DNA of 64,000 nt from Parahaliea aestuarii (GCF_008064635.1 NZ_VRYZ01000001.1:868001-932000), one strand, 5' to 3'; numbered from the stretch's first letter, positions 8,525 through 17,683 are shown. The notes: a model not told the origin generated them from the sequence alone. Numbers and translations: made by a program.

Positions 8525-8534
8525 TGATGGTTTT
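8515..8534. promoter_or_regulatory. candidate operator B, shared palindrome
   Basis: AAAA, a core CGTCAATGATGG and TTTT, a weaker palindrome than the other copies but with the same A-tract/core/T-tract layout. It lies between the divergent DUF3604 (minus) and SDR (plus) genes and overlaps the -35 position of both candidate promoters. Confidence 0.45.
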
Positions 8535-8600
8535 AAAGTGGGCGGTCCTGTGCGATGATCAAGGCCCCCGGAAATAAGAAAATGCGAGGAGTGAGATCGC

Positions 8601-9353
8601 GTGATGGATTTTGAGAATCGTGTGGTGCTCGTCACGGGGGGCGGTGCCGGGCTTGGTGAAGCCTGCGCGCTTGAGTTTGCCGCCCAGGGAGCCAGGGTCG
8701 CAGTCGCCGACTGGTCCGCCGAGTCCGCGGAGCGGGTCGCCTCTCGTATCAATGATAACGGGGGCGAAGCAATCGCCCTCGCGATTGACGTCTCGCGTGC
8801 CGATCAGGTAGACGAGATGGTTAACCGCATCCTCTCGCCCTGGGGGCGCCTCGACGTGGCGGTGAATAACGCCGGTGTCTCTGCGCCGATCAAGCCCCTG
8901 GCGGAAACCGAAGAGGACGATTACGAACGTCTGATGGGGGTGAACCTGAAAGGGGTCTGGTTGTGCATGCGAGCGGAGTTGCGCCAGATGCTCAAGCAGG
9001 GAGGCGGCAATATTGTCAACATGGCGTCTGCGCTGAGCAAGCGTGTATTCCCGGGCGCCTCCTTCTATGTCGCGAGTAAATTCGCCGTGGCAGGCATGAC
9101 GCGGACCGCGGCACTGGAGTACGCGGAGCAGGGCATCCGCATCAATGCGGTCTGCCCTGGCAATGTGCGCACGCCTCTACTCGAGAGTACCACCGATGCA
9201 CAGACTCAGCAGATCCTGGCCGGGCTGCACGCCATGAAGCGTATGGGTACACCGGAGGAGGTCGCACAGGCGGTACTGTGGCTCGCCTCGGGCAGGGCGT
9301 CCTTCTGTACCGGTAACCTGATGTCGGTGGATGGAGGCTGGACTGCCGGCTAG
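8601..9353 (+). CDS. SDR family NAD(P)-dependent oxidoreductase
   Basis: A 250-residue classical short-chain dehydrogenase/reductase. Visible are the cofactor motif VTGGGAGLGEA near residue 12, NNAGVS near residue 90, the catalytic YVASK with its upstream serine in MASALSK, and the family-typical C-terminal CTGNLMSVDGG. It interconverts an alcohol and a ketone with NAD(P)H. The start is GTG 8601 or ATG 8604, both after GAGGAGTGAG. It is followed within 55 bases by the NTF2-like gene, so the pair probably forms a short operon. Its upstream region is shared with DUF3604 and holds operator B. Confidence 0.9.
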   Translation: MMDFENRVVLVTGGGAGLGEACALEFAAQGARVAVADWSAESAERVASRINDNGGEAIALAIDVSRADQVDEMVNRILSPWGRLDVAVNNAGVSAPIKPLAETEEDDYERLMGVNLKGVWLCMRAELRQMLKQGGGNIVNMASALSKRVFPGASFYVASKFAVAGMTRTAALEYAEQGIRINAVCPGNVRTPLLESTTDAQTQQILAGLHAMKRMGTPEEVAQAVLWLASGRASFCTGNLMSVDGGWTAG

Positions 9354-9407
9354 CCCCATAGGAGCACCGCTTACAACCGTAACCCAGGCTTGCTGGAGGC
9401 CACCAAC

Positions 9408-10004
9408 ATGACGCCCCGACTCTTCCCCATCGCCCCCGCCTTTCTTTTGCTGGCCGCTCTGTTGCCCTTTGGCGCCAGTGCCGCATTGGCCACCCCCAGT
9501 GTTGTTGTGTCGCCGTCGCCAGAGGCGCTTGCCCGCACTGTGGCCCGTCAGGAGATTGAGTACCTGCGGCGGCAGTACGCTCGGGCGACCGACCTGATAG
9601 GACTCAATACGCCTGAGGGCATTGCCGAGGGGCGCGCGATCTACCGGCGTATTTTTGCAGCGGATGCAAAAATCGCCGCAACCGAAGGTGGCAAGACGGG
9701 ATTTTCGGCCACCGGGCCGGATGCCTGGGTGGAGGTGGCTGCGAAAGCGCTTGCCGTCTTCGCTACCACACAGCACATGATCGGCACCCAGCTGGTGGAA
9801 ATTCACAGCCTGCCCGATGCCGACGGCAAGGGTGGCGAGGCCTCGATGACCAGCTACCTCCAGGCCTGGCACGACGATCCTGGCCGGCTGGTGGATATCT
9901 TTATCGGTACCTACCACGATACCGTGCGCTATACGCCCGGCGTTGGCTGGCAGATTTACGCCATGGAACTGGAGCGGGTTGCGGGGCAGGTGACCGAACG
10001 TTAG
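9408..10004 (+). CDS. exported NTF2/SnoaL-like protein
   Basis: A 198-residue protein. ATG 9408 is chosen because GGAGG lies about 10 bases before it and it opens a clean signal peptide (hydrophobic APAFLLLAALLPFGASA); an upstream TTG would spoil this. The mature part begins with a helix rich in Arg/Tyr (EYLRRQYARATDL) and ends with WHDDPGRLVDIF and YAMELERV, fitting a SnoaL-like NTF2 fold used by dehydratases, isomerases or binding proteins. Its likely site is the periplasm. A decayed copy of its 3' end is found at 17684-17772. The exact reaction is unknown. Confidence 0.7.
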   Translation: MTPRLFPIAPAFLLLAALLPFGASAALATPSVVVSPSPEALARTVARQEIEYLRRQYARATDLIGLNTPEGIAEGRAIYRRIFAADAKIAATEGGKTGFSATGPDAWVEVAAKALAVFATTQHMIGTQLVEIHSLPDADGKGGEASMTSYLQAWHDDPGRLVDIFIGTYHDTVRYTPGVGWQIYAMELERVAGQVTER

Positions 10005-10109
10005 TGGCGGCGGGACAGTTGAACTGACATTCCTGCTGGTGGGACCGAAGCGAATGCTTTCAATCCCGGCGGGGTAACCCGGCTGGACGATTTGGAAGAG
10101 TTTGTGTAT

Positions 10110-10871
10110 TCAGGCGGCATTGCCTCCGTCGACCATGTAGACGCCACCGGTGCAGTAACTGCTGTCGTCGCTGGCCAGGAAAAGCATCAGCTTCGCGACT
10201 TCCTCCGGCGTACCGTAGCGACCCATGGGCACGCCGGCGGTGAAGGCTTCGCGCACCTGGTCGGTGTTGTCCTTGTCGAACCCGGACTCGATGGACTCAA
10301 TCATGCGGGTGGCTACCGGCCCGGGGTTGACCGTATTCACGCGGATATTGTCGGCAGCGCCCTCTTTCGCTGCGCAGCGCATGGTGCCGATGACGGCGTG
10401 TTTGCTGGTGTTGTAGGGGCTCATGTTGGGCATCCCCTGGACGCCGGCACCGGAGGAGGTGATGACAATACTGCCGCCGCCCTGGCGGCGCATGGCCGGC
10501 ATGGCGTACTTGATACCCAGCCAGACACCGCGGACATTGACCGCCAGCACTTTGTCGAAAGCTTCCACCGGGCAATCCTCGATGGATTGGATCGGGCCGA
10601 CGATGCCAGCATTAGCAACGTAGATATCCAGCTGGCCGAAGTGCTCAACGGTACTCGCAACCGCACGTTCCGCCTGCTCGGGTTGCGTGACGTCCACCAC
10701 AACACTGGCGGCCTGCTCGGCGCCGAGTTCGGCGACAGCAGCTTCCAGGGCTGCCTGGTCGATGTCTGCCAGCATAACCCTGGCCCCTTCGCCAACGAAC
10801 AGTTTCGCTGCCGCCAGGCCAATGCCGCCGGTAGCGCCGGTGATCAGTGCGACTTTATTGGTCAGTTTCAT
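10110..10871 (-). CDS. SDR family NAD(P)-dependent oxidoreductase
   Basis: A 253-residue classical SDR: ITGATGGIGLAAAKL at the start, VANAGIVG in place of NNAG, catalytic YNTSK with preceding serines in ITSSGAG, and YCTGGVYMVDGG at the end. It lies 35 bases downstream of the second DUF3604 gene on the same strand, so DUF1254, DUF3604 and this SDR probably form one transcript. It converges with the NTF2-like gene. An alcohol dehydrogenase or ketoreductase acting on the island substrate is inferred; substrate specificity cannot be read from the sequence. Confidence 0.9.
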   Translation of the reverse strand: MKLTNKVALITGATGGIGLAAAKLFVGEGARVMLADIDQAALEAAVAELGAEQAASVVVDVTQPEQAERAVASTVEHFGQLDIYVANAGIVGPIQSIEDCPVEAFDKVLAVNVRGVWLGIKYAMPAMRRQGGGSIVITSSGAGVQGMPNMSPYNTSKHAVIGTMRCAAKEGAADNIRVNTVNPGPVATRMIESIESGFDKDNTDQVREAFTAGVPMGRYGTPEEVAKLMLFLASDDSSYCTGGVYMVDGGNAA

Positions 10872-10906
10872 CAGGCTGTTTCCTCATTTTTCTTTGCTTG
10901 CGATGT

Positions 10907-12769
10907 TTACGGGTTGTACCAGATAGGCGACGTGTAGGCTCTTTCCTGGGTTACCATCTCGGCGTCTACAGGGGCTTCAGTGCCAAAGTGGGAAGCGTCG
11001 TAGGCGGTCCAGCGCGGCGTGGGGATTTCCAGTACCCGTGCGTAATAGAACGCGCGTTCCTGCGGGTTGAAATCCGGGTCCTGCCAGACGGTGGCTAATT
11101 GCACCGCACCGAATTCATTGCTGTAGGTGGCCGAGTCGACGTCCACGGTATTCTTTACGGGTTGGGCTTCTCCCGTCGTGGCGTCTACCACGCGTCCGTC
11201 GGACAACGCCACGTCGTAGACTTTTTCATGCACCTCCCCGGCGCCGTCGAGCCAGCCCTTGATGACCTGTATGCGATCCAGGTTGGCTCCCCGGGACGCT
11301 TTCGAAGCCACCAGCATAAAACGCGGGCTTGCGCCCTGCGGCGGGTCGCTCAGCTTGCCCCCCATGGGCACACCCCGGATGTAGCCCGCCCGGTGATAGT
11401 CGGGCCTTATCAGGTCGTTCGGCGTGAAATCCCATCCGCCGAACAGTCGCACACCGATTCTCGGCCCGGTCGTGGCGTAGACCTCCCGCCGTTTCATGGC
11501 GTCAAAGATCGCTTCGCGGCTATTGTCGGTGGCCCACACGGCGGCCAGGCCGGAGGCCGCCAGCATGGAGTTGGGCCAGGTCAGCCACTCCATGTTCGAG
11601 CCGATGCGTTTGTCGGAGGGCTCGGACTCGGGAAACTTGCCGAAGAAATTGTCCTCGGCGATAGCGGGCAGGCCCGTGTGCGCATCGGTGCTGCCAATAA
11701 GGCCGAACTGGAAGGGGTTGGTCCCGAGATTCTGCTCGTGTAGCAGTCCCTGCTTCAGGGCCGGGCGGGCGTACTCGTACTCCAGCATCCAGTCCTCCTT
11801 GGGCTGGCCACCGCCTTCTCCCGCGGGGAAGTTGCCGGTATCCCAGGTCTCGTAGTCGGCAAAGCCGTCATCCGGCGAGAGCGTGGGATGGGCCTCGCCA
11901 TCGCCCTTGATCTGGGTCACCTCGTAGAGGGGCTCCCAGCGGTTGCGGGCGCTGGCGTAATCGGCGGACAGAGGGTTGCCCTCGAAATTCTCCGGCGCGA
12001 ACATGAGTCCGTTGCTGAGGTTGCCGTTGTGGGCGATTGCCAGCACCCGGCCGCCGGTCTCGGCTTCGTAGTCAGCCAGGAAGCGCCAGAGATCTTCCGG
12101 GTTCTGGCTGTCCACCGCGGAGAAGGGCCGCATCTGGCCGGCGGTCTCGGCATCGTCCCGGTAAACGACTACCCGGTGCAGATTGCTGAAGTCGGGGCTC
12201 GAACTCCACTCGTAGCCGATCAGCGCGGTGAAGCGGCCAGGCTCGTTGAATGCATCGGCGGTGTCCGCGATCGACTGCCACATCGTTTTCTTGGTGGACT
12301 CTGTCACCGGGTCCTTGTCGCGTCCGACTATGGTTTGCTGGAATTCAGCAAAGGGTGAGGTGACATCGCCTCTTTTCAGGAACTCGTGCCAGCGCTTGCC
12401 GAGTTCCGTTTCCATAAACCAGGGTTCCCCGTCGGCCGCAGCGGCGAACAGGCCGATAAACTCAGCGTGGTCCGCCACTACCAGGAAGTCGAGCGGATCC
12501 CGAAGCGCCGCCTTTACTCCGGTCGAAGACGTCACGGTCTCCCCGCGGGCAAAACGATAGGCCACTTCGGGTGTGAACTCACGGGTGCCGCTCATGAACG
12601 CGTCGCCGGAGAGGTTGGTGTGCAGGTGGGTGTCTCCCCAGAGCAGTTGATCGGGGAATGCCTGGTCACGCACCGCGGGCGAGTAAGAGGTGTTGTCCGT
12701 CGCCAGGGCAGTGGTACAGGTGATCAGTGCTGCGGCGAGTCCCTGCAGACAATTCCGATGATTCAGCAC
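10907..12769 (-). CDS. DUF3604 domain-containing exported protein (paralogue 2)
   Basis: A 620-residue paralogue of the protein at 6543-8399, with the same blocks: LLWGDTHLHTNLSGDAF, FLVVADHAEFIG, IGYEWSSS, IAHNGNLSNG, GSTDAHTGL and the terminal SPIWYNP. The start is taken as GTG 12769, since AAAGGAGAG precedes it and a signal peptide (GLAAALITCTTALA) follows; a longer in-frame start at 12838 would overlap the upstream DUF1254 gene. It is probably a periplasmic metal-dependent hydrolase of unknown substrate. Keeping two diverged copies in one island suggests two related substrates or steps. Confidence 0.85.
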   Translation of the reverse strand: MLNHRNCLQGLAAALITCTTALATDNTSYSPAVRDQAFPDQLLWGDTHLHTNLSGDAFMSGTREFTPEVAYRFARGETVTSSTGVKAALRDPLDFLVVADHAEFIGLFAAAADGEPWFMETELGKRWHEFLKRGDVTSPFAEFQQTIVGRDKDPVTESTKKTMWQSIADTADAFNEPGRFTALIGYEWSSSPDFSNLHRVVVYRDDAETAGQMRPFSAVDSQNPEDLWRFLADYEAETGGRVLAIAHNGNLSNGLMFAPENFEGNPLSADYASARNRWEPLYEVTQIKGDGEAHPTLSPDDGFADYETWDTGNFPAGEGGGQPKEDWMLEYEYARPALKQGLLHEQNLGTNPFQFGLIGSTDAHTGLPAIAEDNFFGKFPESEPSDKRIGSNMEWLTWPNSMLAASGLAAVWATDNSREAIFDAMKRREVYATTGPRIGVRLFGGWDFTPNDLIRPDYHRAGYIRGVPMGGKLSDPPQGASPRFMLVASKASRGANLDRIQVIKGWLDGAGEVHEKVYDVALSDGRVVDATTGEAQPVKNTVDVDSATYSNEFGAVQLATVWQDPDFNPQERAFYYARVLEIPTPRWTAYDASHFGTEAPVDAEMVTQERAYTSPIWYNP

Positions 12770-12788
12770 AGCTCTCTCCTTTCGTTCT

Positions 12789-14279
12789 TCATTCTTCAGT
12801 ATGGTCGACCGGCATGACCGGTGGCGGCAGCCATTCACGCTCGAGTATGGCCCGTTCGGGTATGTACAGACGCATCATCAGGTAGAACTCGCCCGCGGGT
12901 GCCGGCAACCAGTTGACTGCTGACGTGTCCGGGGCATCGCGCTGAATCCGGATATCGATCGTGCCGTCGTCCCCACTGACCAGTCCCGGCGTGCGGTCAC
13001 CTATGGTGTAACGGCCGATCGGATTCTCCACCAGGTAGCCGCTGTCGTTATACAGAGTGATGGACCAGAAGCCCTTCACGGGCGGCAGGGCGTCAGCGGG
13101 GAGCGAGATGCGATAGTGCTGATCGCCGTGCAGTGGCTCGCCATTGGCATCCAGGCGGGTGATCGGGTAGATGGCCTCTTCGGGCACGGTCACGTAGATC
13201 TGGTCCCTGGCGACCGCCGCACGTAACAGGTAGTCGGTGCCGAAACGCGAGCCCAGGTAATTGATCGTCCATCCATTGTGGTTGCTCCCCAGGTCGCGGG
13301 AACGTCTTGCTATCAGTTCACTCGCGTCCCGAGCGGCGCGTTTCATGGCATCCAAGGTGGCGTTTTCCAGCCCCTCGATATGAAACGCCTGGGCACTCAA
13401 TCCGATTTCTTCGAAGGAGCGCAGCAACGATTGTTCTTCCGCGGCAGGTATCCAGTCCCGCAGTACGTTGCCAAGCTGTGCATAGAGCTGCAGATAGTGG
13501 CTAGCGCTTTCCACTCCCGCGGAAAGGCGGGTCTGGTCTGGTACTGACGCCGGCGCGGGCTTCCCGGCCAAGTAGCTATCCAGGGGGCGCATGCGAATCC
13601 GGTCCTGCAGGCTGTGGACGATCCGGTAATCCTCTTCGGTACCGCTGGTGAGTATGCGGCCGGCAAAATTCAGGTACCGCGTGGCGATACCAATGGCCAG
13701 CATATCGTCGGGCACCGGACCGTCGTAGAGCGGGCCGTGAATCAGTACCGTGGGGAGCTGGCTGCCATGGGTCCTTTGCCCAATGGTATCGGCGGAGGAA
13801 GAGTCCGCGTTGTAAATTGAGAAGGTGTAGTAGCGGTCACCGAAATCCGGGGCTTCCAGTACCCAGGCCTCGTCCTCGAGATCAAACCAGCCGAAACTGT
13901 ACAGGGTATCGTGGTTTACCCCTACGCCATTGCGAAATTCCGGGCCAAATAGTTCGCGGGAGTGGTTCAGTGTGTTTAGCGGGCCGGCGGCACTTGGTTG
14001 TGCACGCTCCACGTAGGGATCGTCGGGATTGGTGTGTGCCATGCGGATGGCGGCGGCCTTGACCAGCGGATAGCCCCAGATATAGGCGCGCAGCGCCAGC
14101 CGGTAGGGGTCGTCAGTTTCACCCGCGAAAATGGCGTCGTTGCTCTGGTAGGTCATACCGGGCGTGGAACCGATATCTTCTGCGGCGTTACCGACCTGCC
14201 CGAAGCAGGTCAGCGACAGTGTGAACGCCAGCAAGGCGGTCAGTCCGGGGCGTGTACGAATCGGGGTTGTGTGTTCCAT
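12789..14279 (-). CDS. DUF1254/DUF1214 domain-containing exported protein
   Basis: A 496-residue protein with an N-terminal signal peptide (hydrophobic LTALLAFTLSLTCFG). It shows the usual DUF1254 features: YIWGYPLV near the N-terminus, then GVNHDTLYSFGWFDLEDEAWVL, and in the C-terminal DUF1214 part a GFWSITLYNDSGYLVENP segment and MRLYIPE. The family's biochemical role is unsettled. It is the first gene of a probable operon with DUF3604 and an SDR (19-base gap to the next start). A perfect 20-base palindrome lies 26-45 bases before its ATG. Confidence 0.88.
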   Translation of the reverse strand: MEHTTPIRTRPGLTALLAFTLSLTCFGQVGNAAEDIGSTPGMTYQSNDAIFAGETDDPYRLALRAYIWGYPLVKAAAIRMAHTNPDDPYVERAQPSAAGPLNTLNHSRELFGPEFRNGVGVNHDTLYSFGWFDLEDEAWVLEAPDFGDRYYTFSIYNADSSSADTIGQRTHGSQLPTVLIHGPLYDGPVPDDMLAIGIATRYLNFAGRILTSGTEEDYRIVHSLQDRIRMRPLDSYLAGKPAPASVPDQTRLSAGVESASHYLQLYAQLGNVLRDWIPAAEEQSLLRSFEEIGLSAQAFHIEGLENATLDAMKRAARDASELIARRSRDLGSNHNGWTINYLGSRFGTDYLLRAAVARDQIYVTVPEEAIYPITRLDANGEPLHGDQHYRISLPADALPPVKGFWSITLYNDSGYLVENPIGRYTIGDRTPGLVSGDDGTIDIRIQRDAPDTSAVNWLPAPAGEFYLMMRLYIPERAILEREWLPPPVMPVDHTEE

Positions 14280-14304
14280 CGCTGATTCCTCTGGTTACAG
14301 GACC

Positions 14305-14324
14305 TGGACATTCAGTAATGTCCA
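14305..14324. promoter_or_regulatory. perfect palindrome upstream of the DUF1254 gene
   Basis: TGGACATT, CAGT, AATGTCCA: 8-base perfect arms around a 4-base centre. It differs from the A-to-F operator family, so it may bind another regulator or form a hairpin in the leader of the DUF1254 operon. No clear promoter was recognised next to it. Confidence 0.4.
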
Positions 14325-14367
14325 ATGCAGGGCGTGGCCAGGCTGTACTCGCGTATTGTGTCCATTG

Positions 14368-14395
14368 AAAAAAAGGGCGCCCGGTCCGGGCGCCC
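14368..14395 (-). terminator. intrinsic terminator of the first TonB receptor gene
   Basis: On the minus strand a GC-only stem (arms GGGCGCCCGG/CCGGGCGCCC at 14375-14395) is followed by seven T. It lies 9 bases after the receptor stop codon. Confidence 0.85.
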
Positions 14396-14404
14396 CTGAG
14401 GGCC

Positions 14405-16648
14405 TCAGAAATAGAGGCGTCCCTGGATGGCTACAGTCCTGCCGATGTCGTTGTGCCTGAAGAAGCTACCGGGTGACAGCGGAACGTCGTTGCCCCAGTG
14501 GAAAGTCGTCTCGTCATTGAGATTCCTACCTACCAGGGCGATCTCCCAGCCAGCCGACAGGTTTTCCAGTGCCGCTCTCAGGTCAAACTTGTAGAAGCTG
14601 TCCTGGAGCAGAGTGGGGTCGAGATCGTTAGCGACGAAGAATTCGTCGGAGAACACGACATCTGTGGCCAGGGTCAACAGGTAGTCTGAGGAGATTGGCT
14701 TTTCCCACGTGAGGTTGAAGTGGCCCGAGTACTCGGGCGCAAACTGCAAATCCTCGCCAGAGAGGTCATTGACACAGAGCTGACCGGTCGGTGTAGCCTG
14801 AGTCTGCTGGAAGTTGCACTGCGCGCCGGGGAAGCTGTCATAGGTCGCGTCCAGGTAGCTGAAAGCTAGGGAAGAGGTCAGCTCATCGGTGAGTGCCCAG
14901 ACGATTTCGACATCGACGCCCTGGGAAACGGACTCTGCGGCGTTGCCGACGTTGAAGTTCGCCACGCCATCAAAGGTGCTGACCTGCAGGTCCGAGTATT
15001 CGTTGCGGAAGATCGAGACGTTCAGGGTCATGGCGCCGTCAAGGAGCTGACTCTTGCTGCCGAGCTCCAATGCATCAACTTCCTCGGGTTCGAACTGGAG
15101 TTGGTCGAGGTCGCCGGTGGCCAGTCCGAGGTCGAACCCGCCGGCCTTGAAACCCTGGCTGTACTTGGCGTAAACCAGGTGATCGATTGTCGGCGTCCAC
15201 TCCAGGATCACCGCCGGTGAGAAGTCATTGTCAGTGCGCTCGTCATTGATCACAAAGGCGTTACCCAGTGCTCCCAGCGAGGGAATGGGCAGGCGGTCTG
15301 TGGTTTTCAGCGCAGAGAAATACTGCTCCATATCCACTGACTTCTCGTCTTTGGAGTACCGGCCACCCACGGTCAATCTCAGCAGATCACTGATGTTCCA
15401 AGTAACCTGGCCAAAAGCGGCGAACGACTCACCTTCCTGCGTGGTAAACGTAGTCCGTGATATACCCGCATCACTGAGGTTGAAGTTATTCCAGACCTCC
15501 AGTTTGTTATCCTCATAGTAGACTCCAGCTATGTAGTCGAAGGTCTGCCCGAGGGGCGAGGTCAGGCGCAGCTCCTGGCTGAAGTTTTCATATTTCTCGT
15601 CGCGGTTCGATCCCAGTGTATCGAGATGGGTATAGTCGACGTCCAGGTAAAAATCGTCATCGTGATCGGTGTAACCGGTGATCGAAGTAATCTGGTGCTC
15701 GCCCACGTCCCAGTTGACAGTAACGCCCGCGCTGAAGGCCTCGAAGTCCTCGGACCCGGGGCCGCCGTCGCTGTCTTCAGAGAAAATGGTGGTCTTGCCG
15801 TTGAAACGACAGTCGTCGACACCGGCAACAGTCTGTGCCAAGGTGGGGCTGCACCTCACCAATTCAGCCGGCTTCTCGCCGATCTGAAGATCGGAGTAGG
15901 TCAGCTTGCCAATGACTTCCAGAGTGTCGGTCGGATTCCACACGGTGCTGAGCCGGGCTACCAGGTCTTCCTGCTCTTGCATTTCGTCGCCGGTAAAGGT
16001 GTTGTCGATCCAGCCGTCCAGTTCGGAGGCGCGTACGGCAAGGCGGGCACCGAAAGTGTCGCTTAGCGGCCCGCCATAGGCGGCTTCCACCGTTTTCTCG
16101 TTGGTCTCGATTTCGTAGGTGGCGTTGACGAAGCCTTCGGCTTCCAAACCGGGGTTCCTGGTGGTGATATTCATGGCTCCTGCGATGGTGTTTTTTCCGA
16201 ACAGAATGCCCTGGGGGCCTTTCAGTATCTCAACCCGCTCCAGGTCGAGGAATCCGGCTTTGCTGCTGCGACCGCGGCCGTAGTAGAGCCCGTCGATAAA
16301 CATCCCTACGGATTGCTCAAAGCCCTTGTTGACACCGGACCCAACGCCGCGGATGAAGATCTGGTCCTCGCCGGTTCCCTCGGTCACCATGACGGTGGGC
16401 GTGTACATGGTCAGGTCGTCGAGGCGCTTTATGCCGAGGTCCCCGATTTTCTCGCCGTCGATGGCAGTCACGGCCACAGGTACATCCTGCAAACTCTGGG
16501 CCCTTTTCTGGGCCGTCACGATAACTTCCTCCAGTTGGGCTGCGAGCGCCGGCGTTCCCGCGAGGGCGAGTAGGGCTCCGCCGGACAGGCTTTTGAGCCA
16601 GGTCGAGTGCGTGGATAGTTTCGGGGTCTTGCGACGATTCACGTTCAT
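14405..16648 (-). CDS. TonB-dependent outer membrane receptor
   Basis: A 747-residue outer membrane receptor. A signal peptide (about residues 1-36, ending TPALAA) is followed by the plug domain start LEEVIVTAQKRAQSLQDVPVAV, the plug motif RVEILKGPQGILFGKNTIAGAMN, and a beta-barrel ending in an aromatic terminal residue (GRLYF). Proteins of this subfamily import large or hydrophobic nutrients in marine gammaproteobacteria and need TonB-ExbBD. It is divergent from the TetR gene across a 335-base gap with operator E, and it has its own terminator. Import of the island's substrate is inferred. Confidence 0.92.
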   Translation of the reverse strand: MNVNRRKTPKLSTHSTWLKSLSGGALLALAGTPALAAQLEEVIVTAQKRAQSLQDVPVAVTAIDGEKIGDLGIKRLDDLTMYTPTVMVTEGTGEDQIFIRGVGSGVNKGFEQSVGMFIDGLYYGRGRSSKAGFLDLERVEILKGPQGILFGKNTIAGAMNITTRNPGLEAEGFVNATYEIETNEKTVEAAYGGPLSDTFGARLAVRASELDGWIDNTFTGDEMQEQEDLVARLSTVWNPTDTLEVIGKLTYSDLQIGEKPAELVRCSPTLAQTVAGVDDCRFNGKTTIFSEDSDGGPGSEDFEAFSAGVTVNWDVGEHQITSITGYTDHDDDFYLDVDYTHLDTLGSNRDEKYENFSQELRLTSPLGQTFDYIAGVYYEDNKLEVWNNFNLSDAGISRTTFTTQEGESFAAFGQVTWNISDLLRLTVGGRYSKDEKSVDMEQYFSALKTTDRLPIPSLGALGNAFVINDERTDNDFSPAVILEWTPTIDHLVYAKYSQGFKAGGFDLGLATGDLDQLQFEPEEVDALELGSKSQLLDGAMTLNVSIFRNEYSDLQVSTFDGVANFNVGNAAESVSQGVDVEIVWALTDELTSSLAFSYLDATYDSFPGAQCNFQQTQATPTGQLCVNDLSGEDLQFAPEYSGHFNLTWEKPISSDYLLTLATDVVFSDEFFVANDLDPTLLQDSFYKFDLRAALENLSAGWEIALVGRNLNDETTFHWGNDVPLSPGSFFRHNDIGRTVAIQGRLYF

Positions 16649-16983
16649 GGGGTCACCTGTTTGTAACGTTATTGGGTTGACTCTGTACCGCTTTTGGATT
16701 GTTCAACGTCAGGTTGGGCCCCTTTCGCGACACAGCGATTTGGGCTCGGGCACGTTGTATTAATAGCTAGCTGCTTTCAGGTCTGGGGCGACCGTGTGTT
16801 CCGGCTTCATAAGGCATTCCCGCGAATTGGCTGCTGCCTGCTAATTATCAGTTCTAAAATGTACCAAACAGTTCATTCAAATAAAAGCAGTTATGTATGT
16901 TTTTTTGATTGTAAATAGTTGGCTGCGACGGGCTGTCAGGTGATACTCATGAGTCTCCGTCTAACTGAAATGGGTGAAAATCT
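16649..16983. other. AT-rich divergent regulatory region between TonB receptor and TetR genes
   Basis: 335 bases without a gene. The half near the TetR gene (about 16840-16920) is much richer in A and T than its surroundings and contains operator E. Promoters for both directions are expected here, but no -10/-35 pair stands out clearly; TTGAAT with a 17-base spacer to TTAGAA on the minus strand is one weak option. Confidence 0.5.
16883..16903. promoter_or_regulatory. candidate operator E, shared palindrome next to tetR
   Basis: AAAAG, core CAGTTATGTATG and TTTT. It matches operator A at 16 of 21 positions, although its own symmetry is imperfect. It is about 80 bases upstream of the TetR start, where an autoregulatory site would be expected, and could also control the divergent TonB receptor. 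Confidence 0.5.
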
Positions 16984-17652
16984 GTGGCCAGAACGCAGCC
17001 TCGTCGCCGGGCGCCGAATCAGCTCTCTTCAGAGCGAGAGCAGGAGGTGCTGGATGCTGCGCGGGAAGAGTTTTTTGAGCGCGGGTTGGGCAAAGCGACG
17101 ATAGAGCGGATCGCCCGGCGCGCCAATGTAACGAAAGTCACGGTTTATCGTCGCTACGTCGACAAGTACGCGCTCTTCGAGGCGGTTATAGCCGATGCCG
17201 CTGAGAAGCTATTCGCTGACCTGTCCGGTTTGCAGTTGAATCCCGATACCCCGGGTGAAAGCCTGCGCAAGGCGGCGGAGGCGGTCAGTCGCACCTATCA
17301 GTCGCGAGTGCATATTGAGGTTACCCGGTTGATGATTGCCGAGACACCGCGCCACCCCGAGGTCTGTCAGCAGGCGCGTGCAAAGATGATTGCCGTTATC
17401 GGTGGCGATTTGCGGCCTTTTTTTCAGGGATTGTCTGCTCGTGGGTGGATGGAAGAAAGTGTCGTACAGCACGCTGTGCTGACGTTTATCCTGGTATTTT
17501 CAAAAGGATTTCGCCCGCTGTTCGGCGTGTCTCTTGGTGAGGGGGGAGAGGCGCGACAGTTCGAGGCAGACCTCGCAATGTTCGCTCGGGGTTATGGCAT
17601 CCCGTATCGGTCTTTCCCCGAGAATCCCGGGTTCTCCGCATCAGTCGGGTAG
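16984..17652 (+). CDS. TetR/AcrR family transcriptional regulator
   Basis: A 222-residue regulator. The N-terminal helix-turn-helix is clear: EVLDAAREEFFERGLGKATIERIARRANVTKVTVYRRY (read as the stretch around residues 20-57). The remainder is an all-helical ligand-binding domain with a TetR_C-like end. The start is GTG 16984. It is the only specific regulator gene within the catabolic island and the best candidate to bind the seven shared palindromes; KstR-type regulators of steroid catabolism belong to the same family, but no direct similarity to KstR is claimed. It is likely a repressor released by a pathway intermediate (inferred). Confidence 0.9.
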   Translation: MARTQPRRRAPNQLSSEREQEVLDAAREEFFERGLGKATIERIARRANVTKVTVYRRYVDKYALFEAVIADAAEKLFADLSGLQLNPDTPGESLRKAAEAVSRTYQSRVHIEVTRLMIAETPRHPEVCQQARAKMIAVIGGDLRPFFQGLSARGWMEESVVQHAVLTFILVFSKGFRPLFGVSLGEGGEARQFEADLAMFARGYGIPYRSFPENPGFSASVG

Positions 17653-17683
17653 CGGGTGTTGTTCATCGGTTCGTCAGCTGGTG

